Part shown: piece by piece, positions 49,034 to 61,700 of the stretch | Layout of the letters: each line of letters begins with the position of its first letter | Position numbering within the stretch: the first letter of the stretch is position 1 | Source of the DNA: Megamerina dolium | Lineage: Eukaryota > Arthropoda > Insecta > Diptera > Megamerinidae | Length of the DNA stretch: 64,000 nucleotides | Reading direction: 5' to 3' | Assembly: GCA_963854835.1 (NCBI GenBank) | Contig: OY978528.1 | Span: 12,308,242-12,372,241 of the forward strand | Notes under the pieces: generated by a model | Databases searched by the model: none | Seen by the model: the letters and a program-made list of their open reading frames with translations, nothing else | Told to the model about the DNA's origin: nothing | Made by a program: the position numbers and the translations under genes

Positions 49034-51626
49034 CGCTTGACGTTTTTTAATTTTCGCTTATCGAGTTTTCATTTTCGTCAGACGTTTTTTGATTTTCGCT
49101 TAGCGTTTTTTAATTTTCGCTTGGCGTTTGTTGATTTTTGCTTAGCGGTTTTTCATTTTCGTAAGACGTTTTTTAATATACGCTTTGCGTTTTTTAATTT
49201 TCGCTTCGTGTTTTTTAATTTTCGCTAGGCGTTTTTTAATTTTTGCTAGGAGTTTGTTAATTTTCGCTTGGCGTTTGTTGATTTTTGCTTGGCGTTTGTT
49301 GATTTTCGCTAAGCGTTTTTTCATTGTCGTTTGGCGTTTTTAAATTTCCGCTTGGCGTTTGCTGATTTTAGCGTTTTTTGATTTTCGCTTAGCGTTTGTT
49401 GATTTTAGCTTAGCGTTGTTTTTTTATTGTCGTTTGGCGTTTCCGCTCGGCAGTTGTCGATTTTCGCTTAGCGTTTTTTAATATTCGCTTGGCATATATT
49501 GATTTTCGCTTAGCGTTTTTTGATTTTCGCTTGGCGTTTGTTGATTTTCGCTTAGCGTTATTTGATTTTCGCTTAGCGGTTTTTAGTTTTCGCTTGGCGT
49601 TTGTTGATTTTCGCTTGGCGTTTTTTAATTTTCGCTTAGCGGTTTTTAATTGTCGTTTGGCGTTTTTTGATTTTCGCTTGGCGTTTGTTGATTTTCGCTT
49701 AGCGGTTTTTAGTTTTCGCTTGGCGTTTGTTGATTTTCGCTTGGCGTTTTTTAATTTTGCTTAGCGGTTTTTAATTTTCGCTTGGCGTTTGTTAATTTTC
49801 GCTTGGCGTTTTTTGATTGTCGTTTGGCGTTTCCGCTCGGCAGTTGTTGATTTTCGCTTAGCGGTTTTTGATTTTCGTCAGACGTTTTTTAATTTTCGCA
49901 TTGCGCTTTTTAATTTTCGCTTGGCGTATGTTGATTTCGTCTTGCGTTTTTTAGTTTTCGCTAGGCGTTTGTAAATTTTCGCTTGGCGGTTTTTAGTTTT
50001 CGCTTGGCGTTTGTTGATTTTCGCTTGGCGTTTTTTAATTTTCGCTTAGCGGTTTTTAATTGTCGTTTGGCGATTGTTGATTTTCGCTTAGCGTTTTTTG
50101 ATTGTCGTTTGGCGTTTCCGCTCGGCAGTTGATGATTTTCGCTTTCGTTTTTTAATTTTCGCTTAGCGGTTTTTAGTTTTCGCTTAGCATTTGTTGATTT
50201 TCGCTTGGCGTTTGTTGATTTTTGCTTAGCGGTTTTTATTTTTCGCTTAGCGGTTTTTAGTTTTCGCTTGGCGTTTGTTGATTTTCGCTTGGCGTTTGTT
50301 GATTTTCGCTTGGCGTTTGTTGATTTTCGCTTGGCGTTTGTTGATTTTTGCTTAGCGTTTTTTGATTGTCGTTTTCGCTTATCGGTTTTTGATTTTCGTC
50401 AGACGTTTTTTAATTTTCGCTTGGCGTATGTTGATTTCGTCTTGCGTTTTTTAATTTTCGCTTGGCGGTTTTTAGTTTTCGCTCGGCAGTTGTTGATTTT
50501 CGCTTGGCGTTTTTTAATTTTCGCTTAGCGGTTTTTAATTTTCGCTAGGCGTTTGTTAATTTTCGCTTGGCGTTTGTTGATTTTCGCTTAGCGTTTGTTG
50601 ATTTTCGCTTAGCGTTTGTTGATTTTCGCTTAGCGTTTGTTGATTTTCTCTTAGCGTTTGTTGATTTTCGCTTGGCGTTTGTTGATTTTCGCTTAGCGTT
50701 TTTTGATTGTCGTTTGGCGTTTCCGCTCGGCAGTTGTTGATTTTCGCTTAGCGTTTTTTAATTTTCGCTCAGCGGTTTTCAATTTTAGCTAGGCGTTTGT
50801 TAATTTTCGCTTGGCGTTTGTTGATTTTCGCTTAGCGTTTGTTGATTTTCTCTTAGCGTTTGTTGATTTTCGCTTGGCGTTTGTTGATTTTCGCTTAGCG
50901 GTTTTTAATTTTTGCTTAGCGGTTTTTAGTTTTCGCTTGGCGTTTGTTGATTTTCGCTTGGCGTTTGTTGATTTTCGTTTGGCGTTTGTTGATTTTCGCT
51001 TGGCGTTTTTTAATTTTCGCTTAGCGGTTTTTAATTTTCGCTTGGCGTTTGTTGATTTTTGCTTAGCGTTTTTTAATTTTCGCTTAGCGGTTTTTAATTT
51101 TCGCTAGGCGTTTGTTAATTTTCGATTGGCGTTTGTTGATTTTCGCTTGGCGTTTGTTGATTTTCGCTTAACGTTATTTGATTTTCGCTTAGCGCTTTTT
51201 GATTTTCGCATGGCTTTTGTTGATTTTCGCTTGGCATTTTTTAATTTTCGCTTAGCGTTTGTTGATTTTCGCTTAGCATTTTTTGATTTTCGCTTGACGT
51301 TTGTTGATTTTCGCTTAGAGGTTTTTCATTTTCTCTTGGCGTATGTTGATTTTCGCTTTGCGTTTGTTGATTTTCGCTTGGCGTTTGTTGATTTTCGCTT
51401 AGTGTTTTTTGATTGTCGTTTGGCGTTTCCGCTCGGCAGTTGTTGATTTTCGCTTAGGGTTTTTTAATTTTCGCTTGGCGTTTGTTGATTTTCGCTTAGC
51501 GTTTGTTGATTTTCGCTTGGCGTTTGTTGATTTTCGTTTAGCGTTATTTGATTTTCGCTTGGCGTTTGTTGATTTTCGCTAAGCGTTTTTTTATTGGCGT
51601 TTGGCGTTTTTTAATTTTCGCTAGCG
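49034..51626 (+). repeat. 21-base minisatellite tract A1 (about 123 units)
   Basis: Tandem units of the form GGCGTTTGTTGATTTTCGCTT with frequent alternatives at a few positions (G/A at the first base, GTTTG/GTTTTTT/GGTTTTT, TGAT/TAAT). A longer variant containing TTTCCGCTCGGCAGTTG recurs within it. The unit length being a multiple of three yields long frames encoding Ala-Phe-Val-Asp-Phe-Arg-Leu repeats on + and Lys/Asn/Ser-rich repeats on -. These are periodicity artefacts: they start and stop at random indels and have no flanking gene structure. The unit count is length divided by 21. Confidence 0.93.
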
Positions 51627-52950
51627 TTAGATTTAGATTTAGATTTTTGGTTGGCATTTTTATACCCCGTATAATGTAACATGCATGGTATATTCATTTC
51701 GGTCAGATGTTTGTGTCCACTTGAAGGAATCTCCGGAGATATAGACATAGATATATATTCGTGATCAGCGTCGATTAAATTTTCGATTTAACGATGTCCG
51801 TCCGACCGTCCGTCCGTCTGTCTGTCACCAAGCTGGTTCGCACGATAACTTGAGTAAATATCCAAGGGTACGGAGGGGATTGATATTGGGCATGATCGGT
51901 CAATAGCCACGCCCACACCAAGCATTCAAAGCGACTAACCTCGGAATTTTCAAAATCTTTAACTTGCTATAACTCACATAATATACCACTTGGAACAACA
52001 ATATTTGGCACATAGACTTATATTATACTACTATATAACCTCGCCAAAAGTGGTTGAGCCACGCCTACTTTTTAGCGTAGCTCTCATACAAAGTGTCTGT
52101 ACTTCTTTTAAATTGAAACAGCTGTAACTTCTACAATATTCAGTCCAGAATAACCATAATTGACACTTAGATTAACATGGTAGTCGGAAATAATATGGCA
52201 GAAAATCAGTGTGCCACGCCCACTTATTTATGGGTCTCCCATACAAAGTTGCGGAAATTAAAAAAAATGTTACCGCTTATAACTTGCAAACTGTTCAGCG
52301 TAGAATAACGAGATTTAAGGTGTGCATTAGTATTGTAGGAGCAACTAGGCTCACAGAAAATGGGCGCACCACGCCCACTGTTTATCGTAGCCCCCATACA
52401 AATTTTAAATTGAAACAGCTGTAACTTCGGCAATCTTCTGTCTAGAATAACCATAATTGACACTTAAATTAATATCGTAGTCGGCAAAAATCTGGCAGAA
52501 AATCAGTGTGCCACGCCCACTCCTTCATGAGTCTCCCATACAAAGTCAAGGGAATTAAACTAAAACTTTTAAGCTCCATAACTTACAAACCATATAGCGT
52601 AGGACAACCAAATTTAATTTGTGGATTAATATTGAAAAATTAATTAGATATACAAGAAAGAGATAAGTCACGCCCACTTTTTATATAGCTTCCGTACAAA
52701 GTGTCGGATTTATCTTAAACATTAAAACACCCATAACTTCCTAAATAATACGCCTAAGTCAACCCATTGCAACCTATGTAGTTTAGTAGTATAGGCAGAA
52801 ATTGATCCTCCAAAATTGGTGAGCTACGCCTGCTTCTTAATGTAGGTCCTATACAAAGTAGTGGAAGAAAAGGATGGATATACGAGCAAACTTTTTATAT
52901 ATACATCTACATATGCACTGTATAATTTGGTCGGCCCCAGCCGACTGTAA
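51627..52950 (+). repeat. Sequence X, copy 1
   Basis: It starts with three TTAGAT hexamers, then TATACCCCGTATAATGTAAC, a TCCGTCCGTC-rich stretch and CACGATAACTTGAG. It continues as units of about 155 bases, each with a CCACGCCCACT-like box followed by CATACAAAG: the latter lies at 52085, 52240, 52395, 52537, 52693 (as CGTACAAA) and 52850. It ends GGTCGGCCCCAGCCGACTGT. There is no coding sequence. Similar C-C-A-C-G-C-C-C-containing repeats with TCCGTC runs are widespread in fly genomes, but I cannot name a family. Confidence 0.88.
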
Positions 52951-53975
52951 GGAGATTTTTTAATTTTCGCTGATCGATTTTTCATTTTCGCCAGACGTTA
53001 GCGCTTAGCGTTTGTTGATTTTCGCTTGGCATTTTTTAATTTTCGCTTGGCGTATGTTGATTTTCGCTTTGCGTTTGTTGATTTTCGCTTGGCGTTTGTT
53101 GATTTTCGCTTAGCGTTTTTTGATTGTCGTTTGGCGTTTCCGCTCGGCAGTTGTTGATTTTCGCTTAGCGTTTTTTAATTTTCGCTTAGCGGTTTTTAAT
53201 TTTCGCTAAGCGTTTGTTAATTTTTGCTTGGCGTTTGTTGATTATCGCTTAGCGTTTGTTGATTTTCGCTTAGCGTTTCCGCTCGGAAGTTGTTGATTTT
53301 CGCTTAACGTTTTTTAATTTACGCTTAGCGGTTTTTAATTTTCACTAGGCGTTTGTTAATTTTCGCTTAGCGTTATTTGATTTTCGCCTAGCGTTTTTTG
53401 ATTTTCGCATGGCGTTTGTTGATTTTCGCTTGGCGTTATTTGATTTTCGCTTAGCGTTTTTTGATTTTCGCTTGGCGTTTGTTGATTTTCGCTTAGCGTT
53501 ATTTGATTTTCGCTTAGCGTTTTTTGATTTTCGCATGGCGTTTGTTGATTTTCGCTTGGCATTTTTTAATTTTCGCTTGGCGTTTGTTGATTTTCGCTTA
53601 GCGTTTTTTGATTTTCGCTTGACGTTTGTTGATTTTCGCTTAGAGGTTTTTCATTTTCGCCAGACGTTTTTTAGCGTTTTTTGATTGTCGTTTGGCGTTT
53701 CCGCTCGGCAGTTGTTGATTTTCGCTTAGCGTTTTTTAATTTTCGCTTAGCGGTTTTTAATTTTCCCTAGGCGTTTGTTAATTTTCGCTTGGCGTTTGTT
53801 GATTTTCGCTTGGCGTTTGTTGATTTTCGCTTAGCGTTATTTGATTTTCGCTTGGCGTTTGTTGATTTTCGCTTGGCGTTTGTTGATTTTCGCTTAGCGT
53901 TTGTTGATTTTCGCTTGGCGTTTGTTGATTTTCGCTAAGCGTTTTTTTATTGGCGTTTTTTAATTTTCGCTAGCG
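52951..53975 (+). repeat. 21-base minisatellite tract A2 (about 49 units)
   Basis: Same unit family as A1. It begins directly after the end of X copy 1 with GGAGATTTTTTAATTTTCGC and a short GCCAGACGTTAGCGC phrase that is also at the start of A3. Its unit order is shared with the first part of A3 at an offset of 2648 bases, changing to 2690 further in (a difference of exactly two units). Confidence 0.93.
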
Positions 53976-55598
53976 TTAGATTTAGATTTAGATTTTTGGT
54001 TGGCATTTTTATACCCCGTATAATGTAACATGCATGGTATATTCATTTCGGTCAGATGTTTGTGTCCACTTGAAGGAATCTCCGGAGATATAGACATAGA
54101 TATATATTCGTGATCAGCGTCGATTAAATTTTCGATTTAACGATGTCCGTCCGACCGTCCGTCCGTCTGTCTGTCACCAAGCTGGTTCGCACGATAACTT
54201 GAGTAAATATCCAAGGGTATGGAGGGGATTGATATTGGGCATGATCGGTCAATAGCCACGCCCACACCAAGCATTCAAAGCGACTAACCTCGGAATTTTC
54301 AAAATCTTTAACTTGCTATAACTCACATAATATACCACTTGGGACAACAATATTTGGCACATAGACTTATATTATACTACTATATAACCTCGCCAAAAGT
54401 GGTTGAGCCACGCCTACTTTTTAGCGTAGCTCTCATACAAAGTGTCTGTACTTCTTTTAAATTGAAACAGCTGTAACTTCTACAATATTCAGTCCAGAAT
54501 AACCATAATTGACACTTAGATTAACATGGTAGTCGGAAATAATATGGCAGAAAATCAGTGTGCCACGCCCACTTATTTATGGGTCTCCCATACAAAGTTG
54601 CGGAAATTTAAAAAAATGTTACCGCTTATAACTTGCAAACTGTTCAGCGTAGAATAACGAGATTTAAGGTGTGCATTAGTATTGTAGGAGCAACTAGGCT
54701 CACAGAAAATGGGCGCACCACGCCCACTGTTTATCGTAGCCCCCATACAAATTTTAAATTGAAACAGCTGTAACTTCGGCAATCTTCTGTCTAGAATAAC
54801 CATAATTGACACTTAAATTAATATCGTAGTCGGTAAAAATCTGGCAGAAAATCAGTGTGCCAAGCCCACTCCTTCATGAGTCTCCCATACAAAGTCAAAG
54901 GAATTAAACTAAAACTTTTAAGCTCCATAACTTACAAACCATTTTGCGTAGGACAACGAGATTTAAGGTATAGAATAGTATTGTACGAGCAACTAGGCTC
55001 ACAGAAAATGGGAGCACCACGCCCACTGTTTATCGTAGCCCCCATACAAATTTTAAATTGAAACAGCTGTAACTTCGGCAATCTTCTGTCTAGAATAACC
55101 ATAATTGACACTTAAATTAATATCGTAGTCGGCAAAAATCTGGCAGAAAATCAGTGTGCCACGCCCACTCCTTCATGAGTCTCCCATACAAAGTCAAGGG
55201 AATTAAACTAAAACTTTTAAGCTCCATAACTTACAAACCATATAGCGTAGGACAACCAAATTTAATTTGTGGATTAATATTGAAAAATTAATTAGATATA
55301 CAAGAAAGAGATAAGTCACGCCCACTTTTTATATAGCTTCCGTACAAAGTGTCGGATTTATCTTAAACATTAAAACACCCATAACTTCCTAAATAATACG
55401 CCTAAGTCAACCCATTGCAACCTATGTAGTTTAGTAGTATAGGCAGAAATTGATCCTCCAAAATTGGTGAGCTACGCCTGCTTCTTAATGTAGGTCCTAT
55501 ACAAAGTAGTGGAAGAAAAGGATGGATATACGAGCAAACTTTTTATATATACATCTACATATGCAGGGTATAATTTGGTCGGCCCCAGCCGACTGTAA
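53976..55598 (+). repeat. Sequence X, copy 2 (with 299 extra bases)
   Basis: Nearly identical to copy 1 at a constant offset of 2349 bases until about 54840, with only scattered single-base differences. It then carries 299 extra bases, an additional pair of the internal units of about 150 bases (the CAGAAAATGGG...GGCAGAAAATCAG segment occurs twice). Unequal exchange between internal units would explain this. No coding sequence. Confidence 0.9.
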
Positions 55599-57858
55599 GG
55601 AGATTTTTTAATTTTCGCTTATCGATTTTTCATTTTCGCCAGACGTTAGCGCTTAGCGTTTGTTGATTTTCGCTTGGCATTTTTTAATTTTCGCTTGGCT
55701 TATGTTGATTTTCGCTTTGCGTTTGTTGATTTTCGCTTTGCGTTTGTTGATTTTCGCTTGGCGTTTGTTGATATTCGCTTAGCGTTTTTTGATTGTCGTT
55801 TGGCGTTTCCGCTCGGCAGTTGTTGATTTTCGCTTAGCGTTTTTTAATTTTCGCTTAGCGGTTTTTAATTTTCGCTAAGCGTTTGTTAATTTTTGCTTGG
55901 CGTTTGTTGATTATCGCTTAGTGTTTGTTGATTTTCGCTTGGCGTTTGTTGATTTTCGCTTAGCGTTTCCGCTCGGCAGTTGTTGATTTTCGCTTAAGGT
56001 TTTTTAATTTACGCTTAGCGGTTTTTAATTTTCGCTAGGCGTTTGTTAATTTTCGCTTAGCGTTATTTGATTTTCGCTTAGCGTTTTTTGATTTTCGCAT
56101 GGCGTTTGTTGATTTTCGCTTGGCGTTATTTGATTTTCGCTTAGCGTTTTTTGATTTTCGCTTGGCGTTTGTTGATTTTCGCTTAGCGTTATTTGATTTT
56201 CGCTTAGCGTTTTTTGATTTTCGCATGGCGATTGTTGATTTTCGCTTGGCATTTTTTAATTTTCGCTTGGCGTTTGTTGATTTTCGCTTAGCGTTTTTTG
56301 ATTTTCGCTTGACGTTTGTTGATTTTCGCTTAGAGGTTTTTCATTTTCGCCAGACGTTTTTTAGCGTTTTTTGATTGTCGTTTGGCGTTTCCGCTCGGCA
56401 GTTGTTGATTTTCGCTTAGCGTTTTTTAATTTTCGCTTAGCGGTTTTTAATTTTCCCTAGGCGTTTGTTAATTTTCGCTTGGCGTTTGTTGATTTTCGCT
56501 TGGCGTTTGTTGATTTTCGCTTAGCGTTATTTGATTTTCGCTTGGCGTTTGTTGATTTTCGCTTAGCGTTTTTTGATTTTCGCTTGGCGTTTTTTGATTT
56601 TCGCTTGGCGTTTGTTGATTTTCGCTAAGCGTTTTTTTATTGGCGTTTGGCGTTTTTTAATTTCCGCTTGGCGTTTGTTGATTTTAGCGTTTGTTGATTC
56701 TCGCTTAGCGGTTTTTCATTTTCGTCAGACGTTTTTTAATTTTCGCTTGGCGTTTGTTGATTTTCGCTTAGCGTTTTTTGATTTTCGCATGGCTTTTGTT
56801 GATTTTCGCTTGGCATTTTTTAATTTTCGCTTAGCGTTTGTTGATTTTCGCTTAGCGTTTGTTGATTTTCGCTTAGCGTTTGTTGATTTTCGCTTAGCGT
56901 TATTTGATTTTCTCTTAGCGTTTGTTGATTTTCGCTTGGCGTTTGTTGATTTTCGCTTAGCGGTTTTTAATTTTCGCTTAGCGGTTTTTAGTTTTCGCTT
57001 GGCGTTTGTTGATTTTCGCTTAGCGTTTTTTGATTTTCGCTTGACGTTTGTTGATTTTCGCTTAGAGGTTTTTCATTTTCGCCAGACGTTTTTTAGCGTT
57101 TTTTGATTGTCGTTTGGCGTTTCCGCTCGGCAGTTGTTGATTTTCGCTTAGCGTTTTTTAATTTTCGCTTAGCGGTTTTTAATTTTCCCTAGGCGTTTGT
57201 TAATTTTCGCTTGGCGTTTGTTGATTTTCGCTTAGCGTTTGTTGATTTTCGCTTAGCGTTATTTGATTTTCTCTTAGCGTTTGTTGATTTTCGCTTGGCG
57301 TTTGTTGATTTTCGCTTAGCGGTTTTTAATTTTCGCTTAGCGGTTTTTAGTTTTCGCTTGGCGTTTGTTGATTTTCGCTTAGCGTTTTTTGATTTTCGCT
57401 TGACGTTTGTTGATTTTCGCTTAGAGGTTTTTCATTTTCGCTTGGCGTATGTTGATTTTCGCTTTGCGTTTGTTGATTTTCGCTTGGCGTTTGTTGATTT
57501 TCGCTTGGCATTTTTTAATTTTCGCTTAGCGTTTGTTGATTTTCGCTTAGCGTTTGTTGATTTTCGCTTGGCGTTTGTTGATTTTCGCTTAGCGTTTTTT
57601 GATTGTCGTTTGGCATTTCCGCTCGGCAGTTGTTGATGTTCGCTTAGCGTTTTTTAATTTTCGCTAGGCGTTTGTTAATTTTCGCTTGGCGTTTGTTGAT
57701 TTTCGCTTGGCGTTTGTTGATTTTCGCTTAGCGTTTGTTGATTTTCGCTTGGCGTTTGTTGATTTTCGCTTAGCGTTATTTGATTTTCGCTTGGCGTTTG
57801 TTGATTTTCGCTAAGCGTTTTTTTATTGGCGTTTGTCGTTTTTTAATTTTCGCTAGCG
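55599..57858 (+). repeat. 21-base minisatellite tract A3 (about 108 units)
   Basis: Its first 1 kb repeats tract A2. A further internal duplication is visible: the segment ending GCCAGACGTTTTTTAGCG followed by the TTTCCGCTCGGCAGTTG variant occurs near 56345 and again near 57080, and the multi-unit order around 56860-57110 recurs around 57220-57430. The open frames here are artefacts, as for A1. Confidence 0.93.
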
Positions 57859-59162
57859 TTAGATTTAGATTTAGATTTTTGATTGGCATTTTTATACCCC
57901 GTTTAATGTAACATGCGAGGTATATTCATTTCGGTCAGATGTTTGTAATCACTTGAAGGAATCTTCGGAGATATAGATATAGATATATATTCGTGATCAG
58001 CGTCGCTTAAATTTTCGATTTAACTATGTCCGTCCGTCCATCCGTCCGAATGGATGGTTCCCACGATAACTTGATCAAATATTGAGCTATTCTGACAAAA
58101 TTTGGCATAAGTAACATATAATCCAAGGGTATGGAGGGGATTGATATTGGACATGATCGGTCAATAACCAGGTCCACACCAAGCATTCAAAACGAATTTT
58201 CAAAATCTTTAACTTACTATAACTCACTGAATATACCATCTGGGAAAACAATATTTGGCACATAGAGTTACATTATACTGCTGCATAGCCTTGCCAGAAA
58301 TGGGCAAACCACGCCTACTTTTTATAGTAGCTCCCATACAAACTGTCTGTACTTCTTTTAAATTAAATTGCTGTAAGTTCTACAATCTTCTGTCTAGAAT
58401 AACCATACTTGGCACTTAGAATAACATGGAAATAATCTGGAAAAAAATCAGAGTGCCACGTCCACTCTTTCTTGGGACTCCCATACAAAGTCGAGGGAAT
58501 TAAACAAAAACTTTTAAGCGCCATAACTTATAAACCATTTAGCATAGAGGAACGAGAATTAAGATATAGATTAGTATACTAAGAATAACTAGACTCACAG
58601 GAAATGTACTTGCCACGCCTACTGTTTATAGTAGCCCCCATACAAAATGACCGAATTTTTTTGAAATTGAAACAGCTGTAACTTCTGCAATCTTCTAACT
58701 AGAATAACTATAATTCCCACATAGATTAATAAGTTAGTCGGAAATAATCTGGCAAAAAATCAGCGTACCACGCCCACTTCTTATTGGGGCTCCCATACAA
58801 AGTTGCGGAAATTAAAAGAAAATGTTAACCGTCATAACTTGCAAACTATTGAACATAGGACAACCAAATTTAATTAGATTTTGCAAGAAAAAGGTAAACC
58901 ACGCCTACTTTTTATATAGCTTCCATACTAAGCCTCGGAATTATCTTAAAAACCTCCTTTAAATTATCCCTTTTAAAATCCTCATAACTTACAAAGTACT
59001 TTGTGAAATTCAACCATATTTCGGGTATAAATTAGTATTATATGCAAAAATTGTTTCTCAAAAAGTGGAAATAAAAGAAAAAGGTGAATATTCGAGCAAA
59101 TTTTTTATATGTATATCTACATATGCAGGGTATAATTTGGTTGGCCCCAGCCGACTGTAAGG
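57859..59162 (+). repeat. Sequence X, copy 3 (diverged)
   Basis: Same start, internal order and end as copies 1 and 2, but with many substitutions and small indels, and a longer TATTGAGCTATTCTGAC segment that is shared with the truncated copy at 48885. It ends the satellite block at CCGACTGTAAGG. Confidence 0.88.
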
Positions 59163-60620
59163 TCATTTTTCTATTTGTATTTGTTTTACGAAGTATATTA
59201 ATTTCATGAGTAAGCTGTATTAAATTTTTCAACGAAGAGTTACCATATAAAATTTAATTGCAACGTAAATTATATTTTCATTGTTGTTGGTTTCGTTTGT
59301 CTTCTGCTAATAAAAAAATTCAAAATATATAATTAAAAAGTGTTGAATATAATAAATTAATTAATTATTACGTTAACATGTGTGTTGTTGTTTTAAATTT
59401 TCCTTTTCAGCAAAAGTTTATAGAAAATATGCATTGTGACAATGTCTAGTTCAGTTGAGTTCAATAGATATTTTCAGATTTTCACTTTTCATATTTTTTT
59501 CTTTTTGATTGAACACATTTGACCTTTGAAAGGCCATTGAAGTTTAGATATGGGCTCGGTATCAGATCTCTGCATCGCAACATACCTATAACAAGTGCAA
59601 ATCTAGAGAGCGACAGCCCTCCACTAATTAATGCAAAAGAAGATAAATCTCTAAATTGCGAAAAATATAGTTTAGTCATTTTGGTCGACTTTGGACCTTT
59701 AATAACGTAAATGCAGAAGTAGTAGAATATTCCCTAGATACGATAGATTGTAGTTGGACGAATTTAGTATTTAGTTTTTTTTTTTTATAACTTCAAAACA
59801 TGTTGCTTGTATATTCTAGAAGTAATATTCACGCATCAAAATTTTTTTTTAATTAAATAGTAACAGCAACAGCATCGTCAATATGTAAAACAACATATGT
59901 ACAACCATTGAGGCCAAGTCTTTTACTTGCACATCGTCATTTGAATAACCTCTCTCTCTCTCTCTCTCTCTCAACTACGTATGGACCGCTGCTTATTGTT
60001 TCTGCTTTGCTGTAACTGTATTGCTATTGTATTTTATTTTATTTTTTCATTCTTAACGGTATGTACCTCTCATAATAAGTTTATATTATTTATAGTTTTA
60101 ATACTTTAACTCTGTCACCATTCGTCTCATTTAGACTTATATTCTTGATGCATATACTCGTACATACTATTCTTTTTAAGAAGATTTAACATATTTTTTT
60201 TTTTTTTCTAAAAAACAAAAAAAAAAAAAAAATGAAAGAAAACAAAACAAAAAGCCACTTTTGCACAAAGATTCTCTACTGATGCTTATTTATCTTTGTT
60301 GCATATATGTATGTATGTAAGTGTGTGTATATGTCATATAGAAATAAATAAAATTTCTTTAAAGACTTTTTGTTGCAAATCTCATATTAATTTTCACACT
60401 TAACCTTGACCAAGTTTTGATTTGCCTTTTCTTCTGAACCGTTGTGGCACCATGATGTATTTATGCATGTCAAAACTGTTAAATTACAATTAAACATTGT
60501 TTGCAGTTTTCTTTTGTTTTCTTAAGCATAATTGTTTATGTGTGTATGGTATAACTTACATATGTATTGGTGTCATTCTATTTGCCATTGAATTGAATTA
60601 AATATTACATTTTCCTTCAT
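59163..60620. other. AT-rich intergenic DNA with simple repeats
   Basis: No gene supported. It contains a (CT)n run at about 59950-59972, and adjacent T- and A-runs at about 60193-60232. Confidence 0.5.
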
Positions 60621-61299
60621 TTAACGGGTGTTCATTTTAAAGTTTTGAAAACTTTTATGATTTGGAAAGTTTATATTTGAACAGATTGAAAGAATTTGTG
60701 ACAGCTGGCTCTGTCTAGTGACAGCCATCTGATCTCAATTTAGTTTTGGGCAACATTATCAAAAATAGTCGATCATATTACGCTAAATATGCGTTACAAA
60801 TTGACTTCTAATTCGTTCATAGTGGCCAATATCACACCTCTTTCCTAAAAATAAAATAGTTCAAAGATAGCAAATGACAAGTAGATTTCATGAAATTATT
60901 AGCACACTAAAAGTTTGCCTCAGTAAATCGATTGTTTCACGTACTATGTGGCATATTGAGCCATTTGAGATTTAACTATTTAATTTCTATATTGTTCGTA
61001 GTGACATATGGATCCAAAAAATTGTCATCTATTTATTTGCAAAGTTCTCTCTTGGCCATCATATTTGCAGTAGTCACAATTTTACAAAAGTAAGGGCCTC
61101 TGTACCTCTGTTGTTACTATTTAGTATTTTGGCATTCTTTCAAAAAGTTGCCAGTTCGACCTTCGGTTCGTACAAATCAGAGACATTTTATTCAGGTAGT
61201 CTTAAAAAAATGGTTGTCGAAACAATTTCCATCTGTCTGCAAAAATATTACAATTTCTCTGATAATATCACTTTGAAATGCGAACCCTTGTGACAATGC

Positions 61300-61366
61300 C
61301 AAAATTGTCCAAATTTAACACGCACAAAAATATTGGAAGAGGATCTCAGTCAGGGTCTATGACAAC
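61300..61366 (+). mobile_element. tRNA-derived SINE tail fragment, copy 8
   Basis: AATTGTCCAAATTTAACACGCACAA-type sequence, followed by TATTGGAAGAG, matches the 3' tail of the SINE family. Only the last 60 or so bases are present. Confidence 0.6.
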
Positions 61367-61570
61367 CAATTTCTGGAGGGTTGATCATTCCATAAACTGA
61401 CTATTAGTAAGTAATGATGTTTTGAGAGTTTCATTTTAAATGTCTCACTAAAGTTGCGGACATTTTGCTGCTTGACATCGTGCTAGAAATGAGTTTGAAA
61501 ATTATGATTTCACGGAAAAAATCATAATGAATTTCAATCAGATTTACAGTCCACTTAGTAAGCCTACAGG

Positions 61571-61700
61571 GGTCACAAGGGTTCTGCCGTTCGGAAGCGG
61601 CTAATATAAGTAAGTCCCTTCTAATGTTGTCCAAATTTAACACGCACAACAATATTGGAAGAGAAGCTCGATGGTATCACAGTGGATCTTTCTGGCTTAT
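61571..61700 (+). mobile_element. tRNA-derived SINE 3' fragment, copy 9
   Basis: TTCTGCCGTTCGGAAGCGGC, then TAAGTAAGTCCCTTCTAAT and the GTCCAAATTTAACACGCACA tail match the last third of the SINE. The terminal GCCCTTTGGGG box is replaced by other sequence, which ends in a short CCTAACCTAACCTA run. Confidence 0.75.

Noticed and set aside
50811..51446. Proteins made of seven-residue repeats
   Set aside because: They follow from a 21-base tandem repeat; frames stop at random indels and neighbouring tracts give similar frames in different phases.
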